Assembly (NCBI GenBank): GCA_963755395.1
Contig: CAVWJJ010000002.1
Span: 124,001-188,000 of the forward strand
Direction: 5' to 3'
Length of the DNA stretch: 64,000 bases
Source: DAHVFK01 sp963755395
Lineage (GTDB): Bacteria > Pseudomonadota > Gammaproteobacteria > Burkholderiales > SG8-39
The notes under the pieces are model-generated. The model made no database searches. It worked only from the letters and a program-made list of their open reading frames with translations, and was not told where the DNA came from. This document shows, piece after piece, positions 14,619 to 25,103 of this stretch. A program made the position numbers and the translations under genes. Position 1 is the first letter of the stretch, and the number at the start of each line of letters is the position of its first letter.

Positions 14619-16654
14619 GTGCCGAAGCGAAGCTCGCCAAGCTCGGCATCCGGTCGCGCTTCGACCTGGTGCTGCACCTGCCGCTGCGCTACGAGGACGA
14701 GACCGCGCTCAGCGCGCTGGGCCAGGCGCCGACCGGCAAGCCGGTTCTGGTCGAAGCCGCGATAGTGCGCGCGGAAGTGGCTTACCGCCCCAAACGCCAG
14801 CTGGTGGTGCACGCCGTGTGCGACGGTGAGCCGCTTGCGCTGCGCTTCTTCAACTTCTACGGCAGTCAGTTGAAGCAGTTTGAGCGCGCCGCCGAGCAGG
14901 GCCAGCGCGTACGCGCGTTCGGCGAGGTCCGCCCCGGGTGGTTCGGCGCGGAGATGGCGCATCCGCGCTATCGCATCGTGCGCGATGGCGAGCCGCTGCC
15001 GGACGCGTTGACCCCGATCTATCCGACCACCTCGGGACTCGGCCAGCAGGCGCTGCGCAAGCTGGTGCTCCAGGCGCTGGCCGAGACGGAGCTCGAAGAC
15101 ACGTTGCCCGACGCGATCCTCGCGCGCTACGGCCTCGCGCGCTTCGGCGACAGCGTGCGGTTGCTGCATCTGCCGCCGCCCGGCACGGACCTCGTCTCGC
15201 TCGCGGACCGCTCGCACCCCGCCTGGCAGCGCATGAAGTTCGACGAGCTCCTGGCGCAGCAGCTGTCTTTGCGCCTTGCCTACCGCGCGCGCCGCGCCCG
15301 CGCCGCGCCCGCGCTGTCGCCAAACGGCCCGCTGCTGCGGCGTTTCCTCGGCAAGCTGCCGTTCCGGCTTACGCCGGCGCAGGCGCGGGTCATGGCGGAG
15401 GTGCTGCACGATCTTGCCGAGCCGCATCCTATGCAGCGCCTGCTGCAGGGCGATGTCGGCAGCGGCAAGACCATCATCGCCGCCATCGCCTGCCTGGCGG
15501 CCGCGGACGCTGGCCGGCAGGCGGCGGTGATGGCGCCCACCGAGCTGCTTGGCGAGCAGCACTATCGCAAGTTCGCCGAATGGCTCGTGCCGCTCGGGGT
15601 GAACGTCGCCTGGCTGCACGGCGGCCTGTCGGCAAAGCAAAAGCGCGCGGCGCAGGAAGCGATCGCCGCGGGGGAGGTCGCGATCGCGGTGGGCACGCAC
15701 GCCCTGTTCCAGCGCGGGGTCGCGTTCGCGCGGCTTGCTCTTGCGGTGGTCGACGAGCAGCATCGCTTCGGCGTGCAGCAGCGGCTCAGCCTGCGTCGCA
15801 AAGGAGAGGCGCGCGCCGGCGCCGCGCCGCTGGTGCCGCACCAGCTGATGATGAGCGCGACGCCGATTCCGCGCACGCTGTCGATGAGCTACTACGCCGA
15901 CCTCGACGTCTCGGTGATCGACCAGCTGCCGCCCGGCAGGCGCCCGGTCGCGACGCGCCTGGTGGCCGATGCCCGCCGCGGCGAAGTGCTGGCGCGCATC
16001 CGCGCGGCCTGCGCCGAGGGCCAGCAGGCCTATTGGGTCTGTCCCGTGATCGAGGAGTCGAAGGAGGGCGAGCTGAAGACGGCGCTCGATACTTACGAGA
16101 CGCTCACGCGCGAGCTGCCGCAGCTGCGGGTCGGGCTGGTGCACGGGCGCCTTGCGGCCGCGGACAAGGCCGCGGCGATGGATGCGTTCGCCGCCGGACG
16201 GGTCCAGTTGCTGGTGGCCACGACGGTGATCGAGGTGGGCGTGGATGTCCCGAACGCTTCGCTCATGGTGATCGAGCACGCTGAGCGCTTCGGTCTTGCG
16301 CAGCTGCACCAGCTGAGGGGTCGCGTCGGGCGCGGCGCGCGCGAGAGCGTGTGCATCCTGCTCTACGCCGCGCCGCTCTCGGAGGCCGCGCGCGAGCGCC
16401 TCAAGATCGTGTTCGAGACTTCCGACGGGTTCGAGATCGCGCGCCGGGACCTGATGCTGCGCGGCCCGGGCGAGGTGCTCGGCGAGCGCCAGAGCGGCGT
16501 TCCGCTGCTGCGTTTCGCCGATCTGGAGCGCGACCAGGAACTGGTGAGCGCCGCGCGTGAAGCGGCCGACGAACTGCTGGCGAGCGACCCCGAGCGCGCC
16601 CGCGCGCACGTCGCGCGCTGGCTTTCCGGCCGGCAGGACTACGCGAAGGTCTGA
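14615..16654 (+). CDS. recG: ATP-dependent DNA helicase RecG
   Basis: 679 aa from GTG 14615. The N-terminal wedge/OB domain contains LHLPLRYEDET. Helicase motifs follow: I (LLQGDVGSGKTIIAA), II (VVDEQHRFGVQQ), III (LMMSATPIPRTL), then V/VI (TTVIEVGVDVPNA, QLRGRVGRG). The C-terminal TRG-like region GPGEVLGERQSG completes a full-length protein. RecG remodels stalled replication forks and branch-migrates Holliday junctions. The start is fixed by overlap with ridA and by absence of other upstream start codons before the conserved LAKLGI segment. Confidence 0.95.
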   Translation: MSAEAKLAKLGIRSRFDLVLHLPLRYEDETALSALGQAPTGKPVLVEAAIVRAEVAYRPKRQLVVHAVCDGEPLALRFFNFYGSQLKQFERAAEQGQRVRAFGEVRPGWFGAEMAHPRYRIVRDGEPLPDALTPIYPTTSGLGQQALRKLVLQALAETELEDTLPDAILARYGLARFGDSVRLLHLPPPGTDLVSLADRSHPAWQRMKFDELLAQQLSLRLAYRARRARAAPALSPNGPLLRRFLGKLPFRLTPAQARVMAEVLHDLAEPHPMQRLLQGDVGSGKTIIAAIACLAAADAGRQAAVMAPTELLGEQHYRKFAEWLVPLGVNVAWLHGGLSAKQKRAAQEAIAAGEVAIAVGTHALFQRGVAFARLALAVVDEQHRFGVQQRLSLRRKGEARAGAAPLVPHQLMMSATPIPRTLSMSYYADLDVSVIDQLPPGRRPVATRLVADARRGEVLARIRAACAEGQQAYWVCPVIEESKEGELKTALDTYETLTRELPQLRVGLVHGRLAAADKAAAMDAFAAGRVQLLVATTVIEVGVDVPNASLMVIEHAERFGLAQLHQLRGRVGRGARESVCILLYAAPLSEAARERLKIVFETSDGFEIARRDLMLRGPGEVLGERQSGVPLLRFADLERDQELVSAAREAADELLASDPERARAHVARWLSGRQDYAKV

Positions 16655-16671
16655 GCTATGATCCCGGCTGC

Positions 16672-17556
16672 ATGAACCTCGAGGTCATTGTCAGGCGGCT
16701 GGATGCCTACGAACGCCTGATCCGGCTCGACAAGCCGATCGGCACGCTGCTGCTGCTGTGGCCGACCCTGTGGGCGGTGTGGCTGGCATCAGACGGGTGG
16801 CCGGCGCCGCAGATCCTGATCATATTCGTCGTGGGCACGCTGCTGATGCGCTCCGCGGGCTGCGCGATCAACGACTTCGCCGACCGCAACTTCGATCCGT
16901 ACGTCGAGCGCACTCGAAGCCGGCCGCTTGCCGCGCGCGAGATCTCCCCCGCCGAGGCGCTCGCGATCGGCGCAGTCCTCGCGCTGCTCGCGTTCGCCCT
17001 GGTGCTGTTCCTCAACCGCTTCGCGATTATGCTTTCGCTGCTCGGGGTCGCGGTGGCCGCCAGCTACCCGTTCAGCAAGCGCTTCTTCGCGCTGCCTCAG
17101 GCGTATCTGGGGATCGCCTTCGGCTTCGGCATCCCGATGGCCTACGCCGCGGTGCGGAACCAGCTGCCGGCGGAGTGCTGGCTGCTGCTGGCGGTGAACG
17201 TGTTCTGGGCCGTCGCCTACGACACTGAGTACGCGATGGTGGACCGCGACGACGACGCGAAGATCGGCATCCGCACCGCCGCGCTCACGCTCGGGCGCTA
17301 CGACGTCGCCGCGGTGATGGGGTGCTACGCGGTGATGCTCGCGCTGCTGCTCGGCATCGGCAGCGTACGCCACTTCGGCTGGCCTTACTACGCCGGCTTG
17401 GCGGCGGCCTGGGCAATGATGAGCTATCATTATTTCCTCATCCGCGACCGCTCGCGCGCAGGCTGCTTCAAGGCGTTCCGGCACAACAACTGGGTCGGCG
17501 CGGCGATCTTCGCGGGCATCGCGTTTTCCTTTCCGATGGTGCTCCCCTGGCGATGA
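16672..17556 (+). CDS. ubiA: 4-hydroxybenzoate polyprenyltransferase UbiA
   Basis: 294 aa integral membrane protein with about eight to nine helices. Both aspartate-rich motifs are intact: NDFADRNFD (residues about 64-72) and DTEYAMVDRDDD (about 184-195), which bind Mg-prenyl diphosphate. It attaches the polyprenyl tail to 4-hydroxybenzoate, the first committed ubiquinone step in the inner membrane. Its stop overlaps the start of the next small membrane protein (ATGA), and ubiD follows that. Confidence 0.95.
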   Translation: MNLEVIVRRLDAYERLIRLDKPIGTLLLLWPTLWAVWLASDGWPAPQILIIFVVGTLLMRSAGCAINDFADRNFDPYVERTRSRPLAAREISPAEALAIGAVLALLAFALVLFLNRFAIMLSLLGVAVAASYPFSKRFFALPQAYLGIAFGFGIPMAYAAVRNQLPAECWLLLAVNVFWAVAYDTEYAMVDRDDDAKIGIRTAALTLGRYDVAAVMGCYAVMLALLLGIGSVRHFGWPYYAGLAAAWAMMSYHYFLIRDRSRAGCFKAFRHNNWVGAAIFAGIAFSFPMVLPWR

Positions 17557-18095
17557 GTAGTGCCGACGCCCCGATCGCGAGCTTCGATTTCACCAGCGGC
17601 GCGCTGCGCGGCACGCACCTGATCCTCCTGCCCGGTTCGCTCTTGCACCGCGGCGGCGCCTTCCTGGAGACGATCCCGCTGCACGCGGTTGCGGCGATAC
17701 GCGTCGCGTTCGCGCGCAATGAGGGGCAGCTCGCCTGGGGCGGCGTACTGGTCGTGATTGCGCTGATCGTGATCGCGTCGTCGGGGCCGCTGGCGGCGCT
17801 GGCCGGCGCGGCTGCCGATGAGGTCGCGGCTCAGGTGCGCAGCGGGCACGGCACCGCCAGCCTGGTGATCGCGGTCTTCCGTTCGCTGCAGACGTATGCG
17901 CGGCTGCTGCCGGTCCTATCGGCCGCGCTGGTGCTTTGGGCCGCGGCGCTGCTCGCGCTCGGCTGGCTCGGCAGTACGACCCTGACGCTGACTATGGGAG
18001 GGGTCGAGCGGACCTTCGCGGTGCGTGGACGAAGCGCCGCGCTATACGAGTTCGCCGACGCGGCGAGCGAGCGCATCTTAGAGGCGAGGCGCTAA
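17553..18095 (+). CDS. Unknown two-helix membrane protein between ubiA and ubiD
   Basis: 180 aa from ATG 17553. The N-terminal 55 residues form a beta-rich soluble segment (FDFTSGALRGTHLILLPGSL and a basic strand RVAFARNEG). Two long hydrophobic helices follow (about 60-80 and 110-140) and a short C-terminal beta/helix tail. The start overlaps ubiA (ATGA) and the stop overlaps ubiD (TAATG), so all three are translationally chained. I do not recognise a family. A PH-like lipid-binding or regulatory role in ubiquinone synthesis is possible but only from position. Confidence 0.7.
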   Translation: MSSADAPIASFDFTSGALRGTHLILLPGSLLHRGGAFLETIPLHAVAAIRVAFARNEGQLAWGGVLVVIALIVIASSGPLAALAGAAADEVAAQVRSGHGTASLVIAVFRSLQTYARLLPVLSAALVLWAAALLALGWLGSTTLTLTMGGVERTFAVRGRSAALYEFADAASERILEARR

Positions 18096-19587
18096 TGCAC
18101 TATGCCGACCTGCGCGAATTCCTCGCCCAGCTCGAAGCGCTTGGGGAGCTCAAGCGCGTGAGCGTGAGTGTCTCGCCGCGGCTCGAAATGACGGAGATCT
18201 GCGACCGCGTGCTGCGCGCGGGCGGTCCTGCGATCCTGTTCGAGCGTCCCGCGGGACACTCGATGCCGGTGCTCGGCAACCTGTTTGGCACCGTGCGCCG
18301 GGTTGCGCTCGCAATGGGCATCGAGGCCGACGCCTCGCCCGCACCCGCGCTGCGCGAGATCGGCAAACTGCTCGCCGCGCTGCGCGAGCCCGACCCGCCC
18401 AAGGGACTGCGCGACGCGTGGGAAAAGCTGCCTGAGTTGCGCGGGCTGGTGTCCAAGGTGCTCGACATGGCGCCCAAGCAGGTCGGCTCCGCGCCCTGCC
18501 AGGAGGTGGTGCGCGAAGGCGCGCAGGTCGATCTCGGTCAGCTGCCGGTGCAGACCTGCTGGCCGGACGACGCCGGTCCGCTGATCACCTGGGGCCTCAC
18601 CGTCACGCGCGGCCCGCACAAGCCGCGCGCAGAACCTCGGCATCTACCGCCAGCAGGTGATTGCACCCAACCGCGTCATCATGCGCTGGCTGGCGCATCG
18701 CGGCGGTGCGCTCGACTTCCGCGACCACGCGCTCGCGCTTCCGGGCGAGCCGTTTCCGGTCGCGGTCGCGCTCGGCGCCGACCCGGCGACCATGCTGGCC
18801 GCGGTGACGCCGGTGCCGGATTCGCTCGGCGGAATACCAGTTCGCCGGATTGCTGCGCGGCGGCGCGCACCGAGCTCGTGAAATGCCTCGGCAGCGACGC
18901 TGCAGGTGCCGGCGAGCGCCGAGATCGTGCTCGAGGGCGCGATCCATCCCGGCGACATGGCGCTCGAGGGCCCCTTCGGCGACCACACCGGCTACTACAA
19001 CGAGACCGAGCGCTTTCCGGTGCTGACGGTCGAGCGCATGACCATGCGCCGCGACCCGATCTACCACTCGACCTACACCGGCAAGCCGCCGGACGAACCG
19101 GCAATGCTCGGCGTGGCGCTGAACGAGGTGTTCGTGCCGCTGCTGCAGAAGCAGTTTCCGGAGATCGTCGACTTCTACTTGCCGCCGGAGGGCTGCTCCT
19201 ACCGGCTCGCCGTGGTGAGCATGAAGAAGCAGTACCCCGGCCACGCCAAGCGGGTGATGTTCGGCATCTGGAGCTTCCTGCGCCAGTTCATGTACACCAA
19301 GTTCATCGTCGTGTGCGACGACGACGTCAACATGCGCGACTGGAAGGAAGTCGATCTGGGCGATCACCACGCGCGTTGACCCGGCGCGCGACACGCTGAT
19401 CGCCGAGCGCACTCCGATCGACTATCTCGACTTCGCGAGTCCGGCGGCGGGGCTTGGCTGCAAGATGGGCATCGACGCAACCAACAAGTGGCCCGCCGAG
19501 ACCAGCAGAACCTGGGGCCGCCCGATCGCGATGGACCCGGCGGTGCGCGCCAAGGTCGACGCGATGTGGCGAGACCTTGGCCTGTAG
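18095..19587 (+). pseudogene. ubiD: 4-hydroxy-3-polyprenylbenzoate decarboxylase UbiD, frame broken by five 1-base insertions
   Basis: The protein begins MHYADLREFLAQLEALGELK and ends VDAMWRDLGL. Joining three frames gives an unbroken UbiD of 495 aa, the normal length. Five extra bases, at about 18630, 18830, 18868, 18899 and 19350, account exactly for the length remainder. Conserved blocks survive on both sides, such as EGAIHPGDMALEGPFGDHTG. UbiD decarboxylates the prenylated intermediate using prenylated FMN made by UbiX, which is not in the window. Each insertion adds a G after a C. The intact protein between breaks argues for sequencing error and not decay. Confidence 0.85.
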
Positions 19588-19596
19588 GCCCGCAGC

Positions 19597-19908
19597 CTAG
19601 CCGCGCCGCCCGATCACCAAGCCGAGCAGCAGCCCGACCGCGCCTGCCACGCCGGCGGTCTTCCAGGGATTCTCGTGCGCGAAGCGATCGGTCGCGACCG
19701 CCGCCGCCTTGGTCTTCTCGAGCACGGCGCGCTCCGTTTCGGCGACTCTGGCTTTGGCGCTGCGAACGCTCTCTTCGAGCTTCGGGCGCAGGCTCTTCAC
19801 GCGCTCGCTCGCGTCCGCAGCGGTTGCACGCAGCAAATCCTCGGCGTCCGATAGCACGACCTTGACGTCGGTTACGAGCTTTTCACGGCTGACGGATTCG
19901 TTGTTCAT
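19597..19908 (-). CDS. DUF883 (ElaB/YqjD-type) membrane-anchored protein
   Basis: 103 aa, with AAGGAG 6 bases before the ATG. A long amphipathic, coiled-coil-prone segment (SREKLVTDVKVVLSDAEDLL through about residue 75) is followed by one C-terminal membrane anchor (WKTAGVAGAVGLLLGLVIG) and a basic end. This is the ElaB/YqjD architecture, inner-membrane proteins that can bind ribosomes in stationary phase. It converges on ubiD 9 bases away and diverges from the groES promoter. Confidence 0.85.
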   Translation of the reverse strand: MNNESVSREKLVTDVKVVLSDAEDLLRATAADASERVKSLRPKLEESVRSAKARVAETERAVLEKTKAAAVATDRFAHENPWKTAGVAGAVGLLLGLVIGRRG

Positions 19909-20035
19909 GGTTGCTCCTTGACTGACCGGTTGCTCAATTCCCATTTGCAGCCTAGCGGCTAGGCCCGGCGACGGCTTGACGGCAGTCAACCGGCGCGCGA
20001 CGGCAGAAGAATCTTCGAAATAACTCCGCTCGCCC

Positions 20036-20065
20036 CTTGAAACCGCCGGGAATCGCGCCTATCAT
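20036..20065 (+). promoter_or_regulatory. Heat-shock (sigma-32) promoter of groESL
   Basis: The -35 element CTTGAAA (20036-20042) and a -10-like CCTATCAT (20058-20065) are 15 bases apart, a good fit to the sigma-32 consensus (CTTGAAA, CCCCATNT). The -10 touches the CIRCE operator, so RpoH activation and HrcA repression would act on the same start. Confidence 0.65.
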
Positions 20066-20091
20066 TAGCACTCGCAATGTGTGAGTGCTAA
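20065..20091 (+). promoter_or_regulatory. CIRCE operator (HrcA binding site)
   Basis: TTAGCACTC (20065-20073), a 9-base spacer and GAGTGCTAA (20083-20091) give a perfect 9-9-9 CIRCE inverted repeat, 83 bases before the groES ATG. HrcA bound here represses groESL at normal temperature. Confidence 0.97.
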
Positions 20092-20174
20092 CAGAACCTT
20101 GATCTGCCGGGGTTGGAGGTCTCCAACCCTTTGTTTATCAAACAATTTAATTGTCCTAGAAAGTGGAGAGTCGC

Positions 20175-20468
20175 ATGAAAATCCGTCCGCTGCATGATCG
20201 CGTGATCGTCAAGCGCATCGAAGAAGAACGCAAATCCGCCGGTGGGATCGTGATCCCCGACACCGCCGCTGAGAAGCCCGACCAAGGCGAAATCGTCGCC
20301 GTCGGCAAGGGCAAGAAGGGCGACGACGGCAAGCTGATCCCGCTCGATGTCAAAGTCGGCGACCGCGTGCTGTTCGGCAAGTACTCCGGGCAGACCGTCA
20401 AGGTCAAGGGCGACGAGCTGCTCGTGATGCGCGAGGAAGACATCATGGGCGTCATCGAAGGCGCCTGA
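20175..20468 (+). CDS. groES: Co-chaperonin GroES
   Basis: 97 aa, canonical length. Start ATG 20175 is chosen over the in-frame GTG at 20163 because GGAGAG precedes it and MKIRPLHDRVIVKR is the standard N-terminus. The mobile loop (EERKSAGGIVIPDTAAEKP, residues about 16-34) and the C-terminal VMREEDIMGVIE are conserved. It caps the GroEL cage as a heptamer. It lies 42 bases before groEL under sigma-32/CIRCE control. Confidence 0.98.
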   Translation: MKIRPLHDRVIVKRIEEERKSAGGIVIPDTAAEKPDQGEIVAVGKGKKGDDGKLIPLDVKVGDRVLFGKYSGQTVKVKGDELLVMREEDIMGVIEGA

Positions 20469-20510
20469 GTCGTCGCTCGACAGTCTATTCGAATCAACTA
20501 GGAGAAGGTT

Positions 20511-22169
<1,659 letters not shown>

Positions 22170-22220
22170 TCGGAACAGGGGAAACCCACGGTTTCCCCTG
22201 GACCCCTTGCTGTCGCGAAA

Positions 22221-22249
22221 GAGGGCGCTTCGGCGCCCTTTTTCTTTTG
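22221..22249 (+). terminator. Intrinsic terminator after groEL
   Basis: GGGCGC, UUCG tetraloop, GCGCCC, then TTTTTCTTTT: a textbook rho-independent terminator. A second hairpin (GGGGAAAC with GTTTCCCC) lies just before it at about 22180-22200. Confidence 0.9.
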
Positions 22250-22273
22250 CTGTCGGGCCGTTGCCCGTATAAT
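22250..22273 (+). promoter_or_regulatory. Candidate promoter for tRNA-Phe
   Basis: A perfect -10 hexamer TATAAT lies at 22268-22273 with a TTGC-type -35 about 15-17 bases upstream. The start point would lie about 40 bases before the tRNA. Confidence 0.5.
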
Positions 22274-22318
22274 TCGCTCCTCCCAAACCGCGCCGCAACA
22301 CCGGGGTGCGTCCGGCAC

Positions 22319-22394
<76 letters not shown>

Positions 22395-22478
22395 TAACCG
22401 TTCGCGCCTACCATGACGCCGATGCAAAGTCAGCGGCGTCGAATCGGACTTGGACGACCGCGCTCCCGTCGAGCCGCA

Positions 22479-23054
22479 ATGCGGCTGACGCGCTGCGCGG
22501 CGCTGCTTGTCCTCGCGCTGTGCGCTCAGGCGGCGCGGGCGGACGTCTTCCTTGAGGTGCAGAAGAACGGCACCCTGCTGCTGAGCGACCGGCCGCTCTC
22601 GTCGAGGGCGCGCCTGATCCAGGTCGACCACTCGCCGGCGGCGCGCAAGCTGCCGCGCGACGCGCAGATCCGGCGTGCGGCAGAGCGCCACGGCGTGGAT
22701 CCCTTGCTGGTGCACGCTGTGGTGCGCGCCGAATCGGGCTACGACCCACGCGCGGTTTCGCGTAAGGGTGCGGCCGGACTGATGCAGCTCATGCCGGAGA
22801 CGGCGCGGCGCTACGGCGTCACCAATCGTTTCGATCCGGCGACCAATCTCGACGCTGGCGTGCGCCACCTGCGCCACCTGCTCCGTCTGTTCGGCGGCAA
22901 CCTATCGCTTGCGCTCGCCGCCTACAACGCCGGAGAGGAGCCGGTGCTGCGCGCCGGCGGACGGATCCCCGATTATCGCGAGACCGCCGAGTACGTACGC
23001 CGGGTGCGCCTCTATTACAGGGGGCTCGTGGAGGCCTCCCGCTCGCATCGCTAG
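22479..23054 (+). CDS. Lytic transglycosylase, SLT family (secreted)
   Basis: 191 aa from ATG 22479, where the signal peptide MRLTRCAALLVLALCAQAARA begins. An earlier in-frame ATG at 22413 would add 22 basic residues and is less likely. The catalytic block is VVRAESGYDPRAVSRKGAAG with the active-site Glu, followed by LMQLMPETARRYGV and the AYNAGEEPV motif. It cleaves peptidoglycan glycan strands to 1,6-anhydro products in the periplasm. The N-terminal 50 mature residues (VFLEVQKNGTLLLSDRPL) look like a DUF4124-type segment. Confidence 0.85.
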   Translation: MRLTRCAALLVLALCAQAARADVFLEVQKNGTLLLSDRPLSSRARLIQVDHSPAARKLPRDAQIRRAAERHGVDPLLVHAVVRAESGYDPRAVSRKGAAGLMQLMPETARRYGVTNRFDPATNLDAGVRHLRHLLRLFGGNLSLALAAYNAGEEPVLRAGGRIPDYRETAEYVRRVRLYYRGLVEASRSHR

Positions 23055-23319
23055 CGGCCCGCGCGGTAGCGTCTGCAACAATTCTGTAATGAACTCCAAA
23101 TGACGACGGCATACCCGGCTGACCTTTCTGTATGAGAGTCGGGCACTTGGCGCCAGAAGCTGCCAAGCGACCTTTAGACGGTGTGTCGGCGCAGCGAGCA
23201 AGTGCCTGTCAACACGCTGAGCAGGGTTGTTGCGCCGCGCCGCGCCGCGTACGCATAATGTCGCTCGGGAACGCAAGACATCCGCGCTTCCCGCACGAAC
23301 CACTCCAGGCAAAACTCCA

Positions 23320-23517
23320 ATGTCACTCACGGTCAATCGCACCGAAGAGAAGGAAGGGAACTGGGCGGACCTCATCGACGGCCTGCGCTACGGCGGATTT
23401 CGGCGCAGCGTGTCGGTACGCGGCGTCGAGGCCGAAGGGAACGAGGTCGGCGACGCCGACGACGCGCTGCGCGGCGGCGCGGCGAGGCGCGAACCTACGG
23501 AGCCCGAGCCGAGTTAG
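23320..23517 (+). CDS. Doubtful small ORF upstream of the CYTH-CHAD gene
   Basis: 65 aa (MSLTVNRTEEKEGNWADLID and on), acidic, without membrane segments or recognisable motifs and without a clear ribosome-binding site. It ends 60 bases before the CYTH-CHAD start. The 265 bases between the transglycosylase stop and this ATG show no other gene or clear signal. It could be a real small protein or chance. Confidence 0.25.
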   Translation: MSLTVNRTEEKEGNWADLIDGLRYGGFRRSVSVRGVEAEGNEVGDADDALRGGAARREPTEPEPS

Positions 23518-23576
23518 GACACCAATTCGATCTCCCCGCGCGGGGGGCGAACGTTCGGCTCACCGGCGAGAATCGA

Positions 23577-25079
23577 ATGCATATCGAGCGCGAGCTCAAG
23601 TTTCGACTCTCCGCGGACGCCGGGAGGGATCTATGGCGGATTCTGCCGGGCGCCCCGGTGCCGGTGCGCCGGCGCTTGGACAGCACCTATTTCGACACTC
23701 CGGATTTCCGTTTGCGCGACGCGCGCGCGGCGTTGCGCCTGCGGCGCGATGGGCGCAAGCGAATCTTGTGCTTCAAGAGCGATTCGCCCGTCACGCACGG
23801 CGTGCCCCAGCGCAGGGAGTGGGAGGTGCCAGCGCCGCGCGGAAAGTTCTCCCCCGACGCGCTGCCCTGCGGGGAGATTAAGTCAGCGACGGGTGTGGAC
23901 CTGAAGCGCGACGCGGCGGCGCTCGCGCCGCGGTTCGAGACGCGCTTCGTGCGCCGCTCGGCCCAGGTCGTGCTCGGTGACGGCAGCCGGGTCGAAGTCT
24001 GCCTGGACTCCGGCACGATCAGCGCCGGACGGTTGAGCGTTCCGTTGCTGGAGCTCGAGCTCGAGCTGCTCGAAGGCAGTCCGCCATCGATGCTTGCGTT
24101 GGCTGAACGCCTGGTCGGGCCCCTGCGGCTCGAGCTCGAAGCGCGCAGCAAGGCCGAGCAGGGCTATGGCCTGATCGAGTCGCGCACCGCGACGCCGCTC
24201 AAGGCCCAACTCCCGCAACTGCAGCGCGGCATGAGCGCGGAGCTGGCGATGCTCGCGATTCTCGACAGCTGCCGCGCCCAAGTGCAGGGAAACGTGTCCG
24301 GGACGACGAATTCGCGCAATCCGGAGTTCCTGCATCAGCTGCGCGTCGGCCTGCGGCGCTTGCGCTCGGCGTTGCGGGCGTTTTCGCCTCTGGTAACCAA
24401 GGCCAGCGTGCGACCGGTGGCGCGCGAGCTGAAAGCGGTCGTCGCGCGGCTCGGCAGCGCACGCGACTGGGATGTGTTCCATCTGATGCTCTCGCAGCAG
24501 ATCGCAGCGCCGACCGGACGCAGCCCGGATATGAACCGCTTGCTGAGAAAGGTGAGTGCAAGGCGCAGCGCCGCTCGCCGGCAGGCGCGCGAAGCGCTCG
24601 CCTCCGCGGCATTCCAGAAGTTTCAGCTTCATCTGATGCGCTGGACGGAACAGGCGCCATGGCGCCGCAGCGCGGAGGTGCGGCGCGCCGTTGCGCAGCT
24701 GGTGGGGCGGTTCGGCCGCCGCGCGCTCGCGCGCCACGAACGCAAGGCGTTGCGCCACGCGCAGCGCATCGACTGGGCCGATCCCGCGGCGCGCCACAGG
24801 CTGCGCATCCTGGTCAAGCGCCTGCGCTACGCGTGCGAGTTCTTTTCGGGCACGCTGCCTGAGAAGGCCACGAGGCGCTACCTGGAACGGCTGGAAGTGG
24901 TGCAGGACGTTCTGGGCGAGCTTAACGACATCGCGGTAGCGGGCCGCATGCTGGAGGAACTCGGTGACTCGCAAAGCGTCGCCTTCATCCGCGGCTGGTT
25001 CGCGGCGCGCCAAGGCATTCTGATCGCGCAGCTCGGCGTCGCTTGGGGCTCGTGGAAGAAGCAGGCGCGGTTTGCTTGA
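23577..25079 (+). CDS. CYTH-CHAD domain protein (inorganic triphosphatase/polyphosphate-binding type)
   Basis: 500 aa. Residues 1-200 form a CYTH tunnel domain starting with the ExExK signature (IERELKF) and containing FDTPDFRLRDARAALRLR and ELELELLEGS. Residues about 215-490 form a CHAD helical domain with conserved histidines and basic residues (FLHQLRVGLRRLRSALRAF, HRLRILVKRLRYACEFF). CYTH enzymes hydrolyse triphosphates with Mg; CHAD binds polyphosphate. The fusion resembles E. coli YgiF. It converges on the TRAP permease gene, with a 24-base gap. Confidence 0.88.
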   Translation: MHIERELKFRLSADAGRDLWRILPGAPVPVRRRLDSTYFDTPDFRLRDARAALRLRRDGRKRILCFKSDSPVTHGVPQRREWEVPAPRGKFSPDALPCGEIKSATGVDLKRDAAALAPRFETRFVRRSAQVVLGDGSRVEVCLDSGTISAGRLSVPLLELELELLEGSPPSMLALAERLVGPLRLELEARSKAEQGYGLIESRTATPLKAQLPQLQRGMSAELAMLAILDSCRAQVQGNVSGTTNSRNPEFLHQLRVGLRRLRSALRAFSPLVTKASVRPVARELKAVVARLGSARDWDVFHLMLSQQIAAPTGRSPDMNRLLRKVSARRSAARRQAREALASAAFQKFQLHLMRWTEQAPWRRSAEVRRAVAQLVGRFGRRALARHERKALRHAQRIDWADPAARHRLRILVKRLRYACEFFSGTLPEKATRRYLERLEVVQDVLGELNDIAVAGRMLEELGDSQSVAFIRGWFAARQGILIAQLGVAWGSWKKQARFA

Positions 25080-25103
25080 TCGGAAGGTGCCGGCCTAGGA
25101 GAC

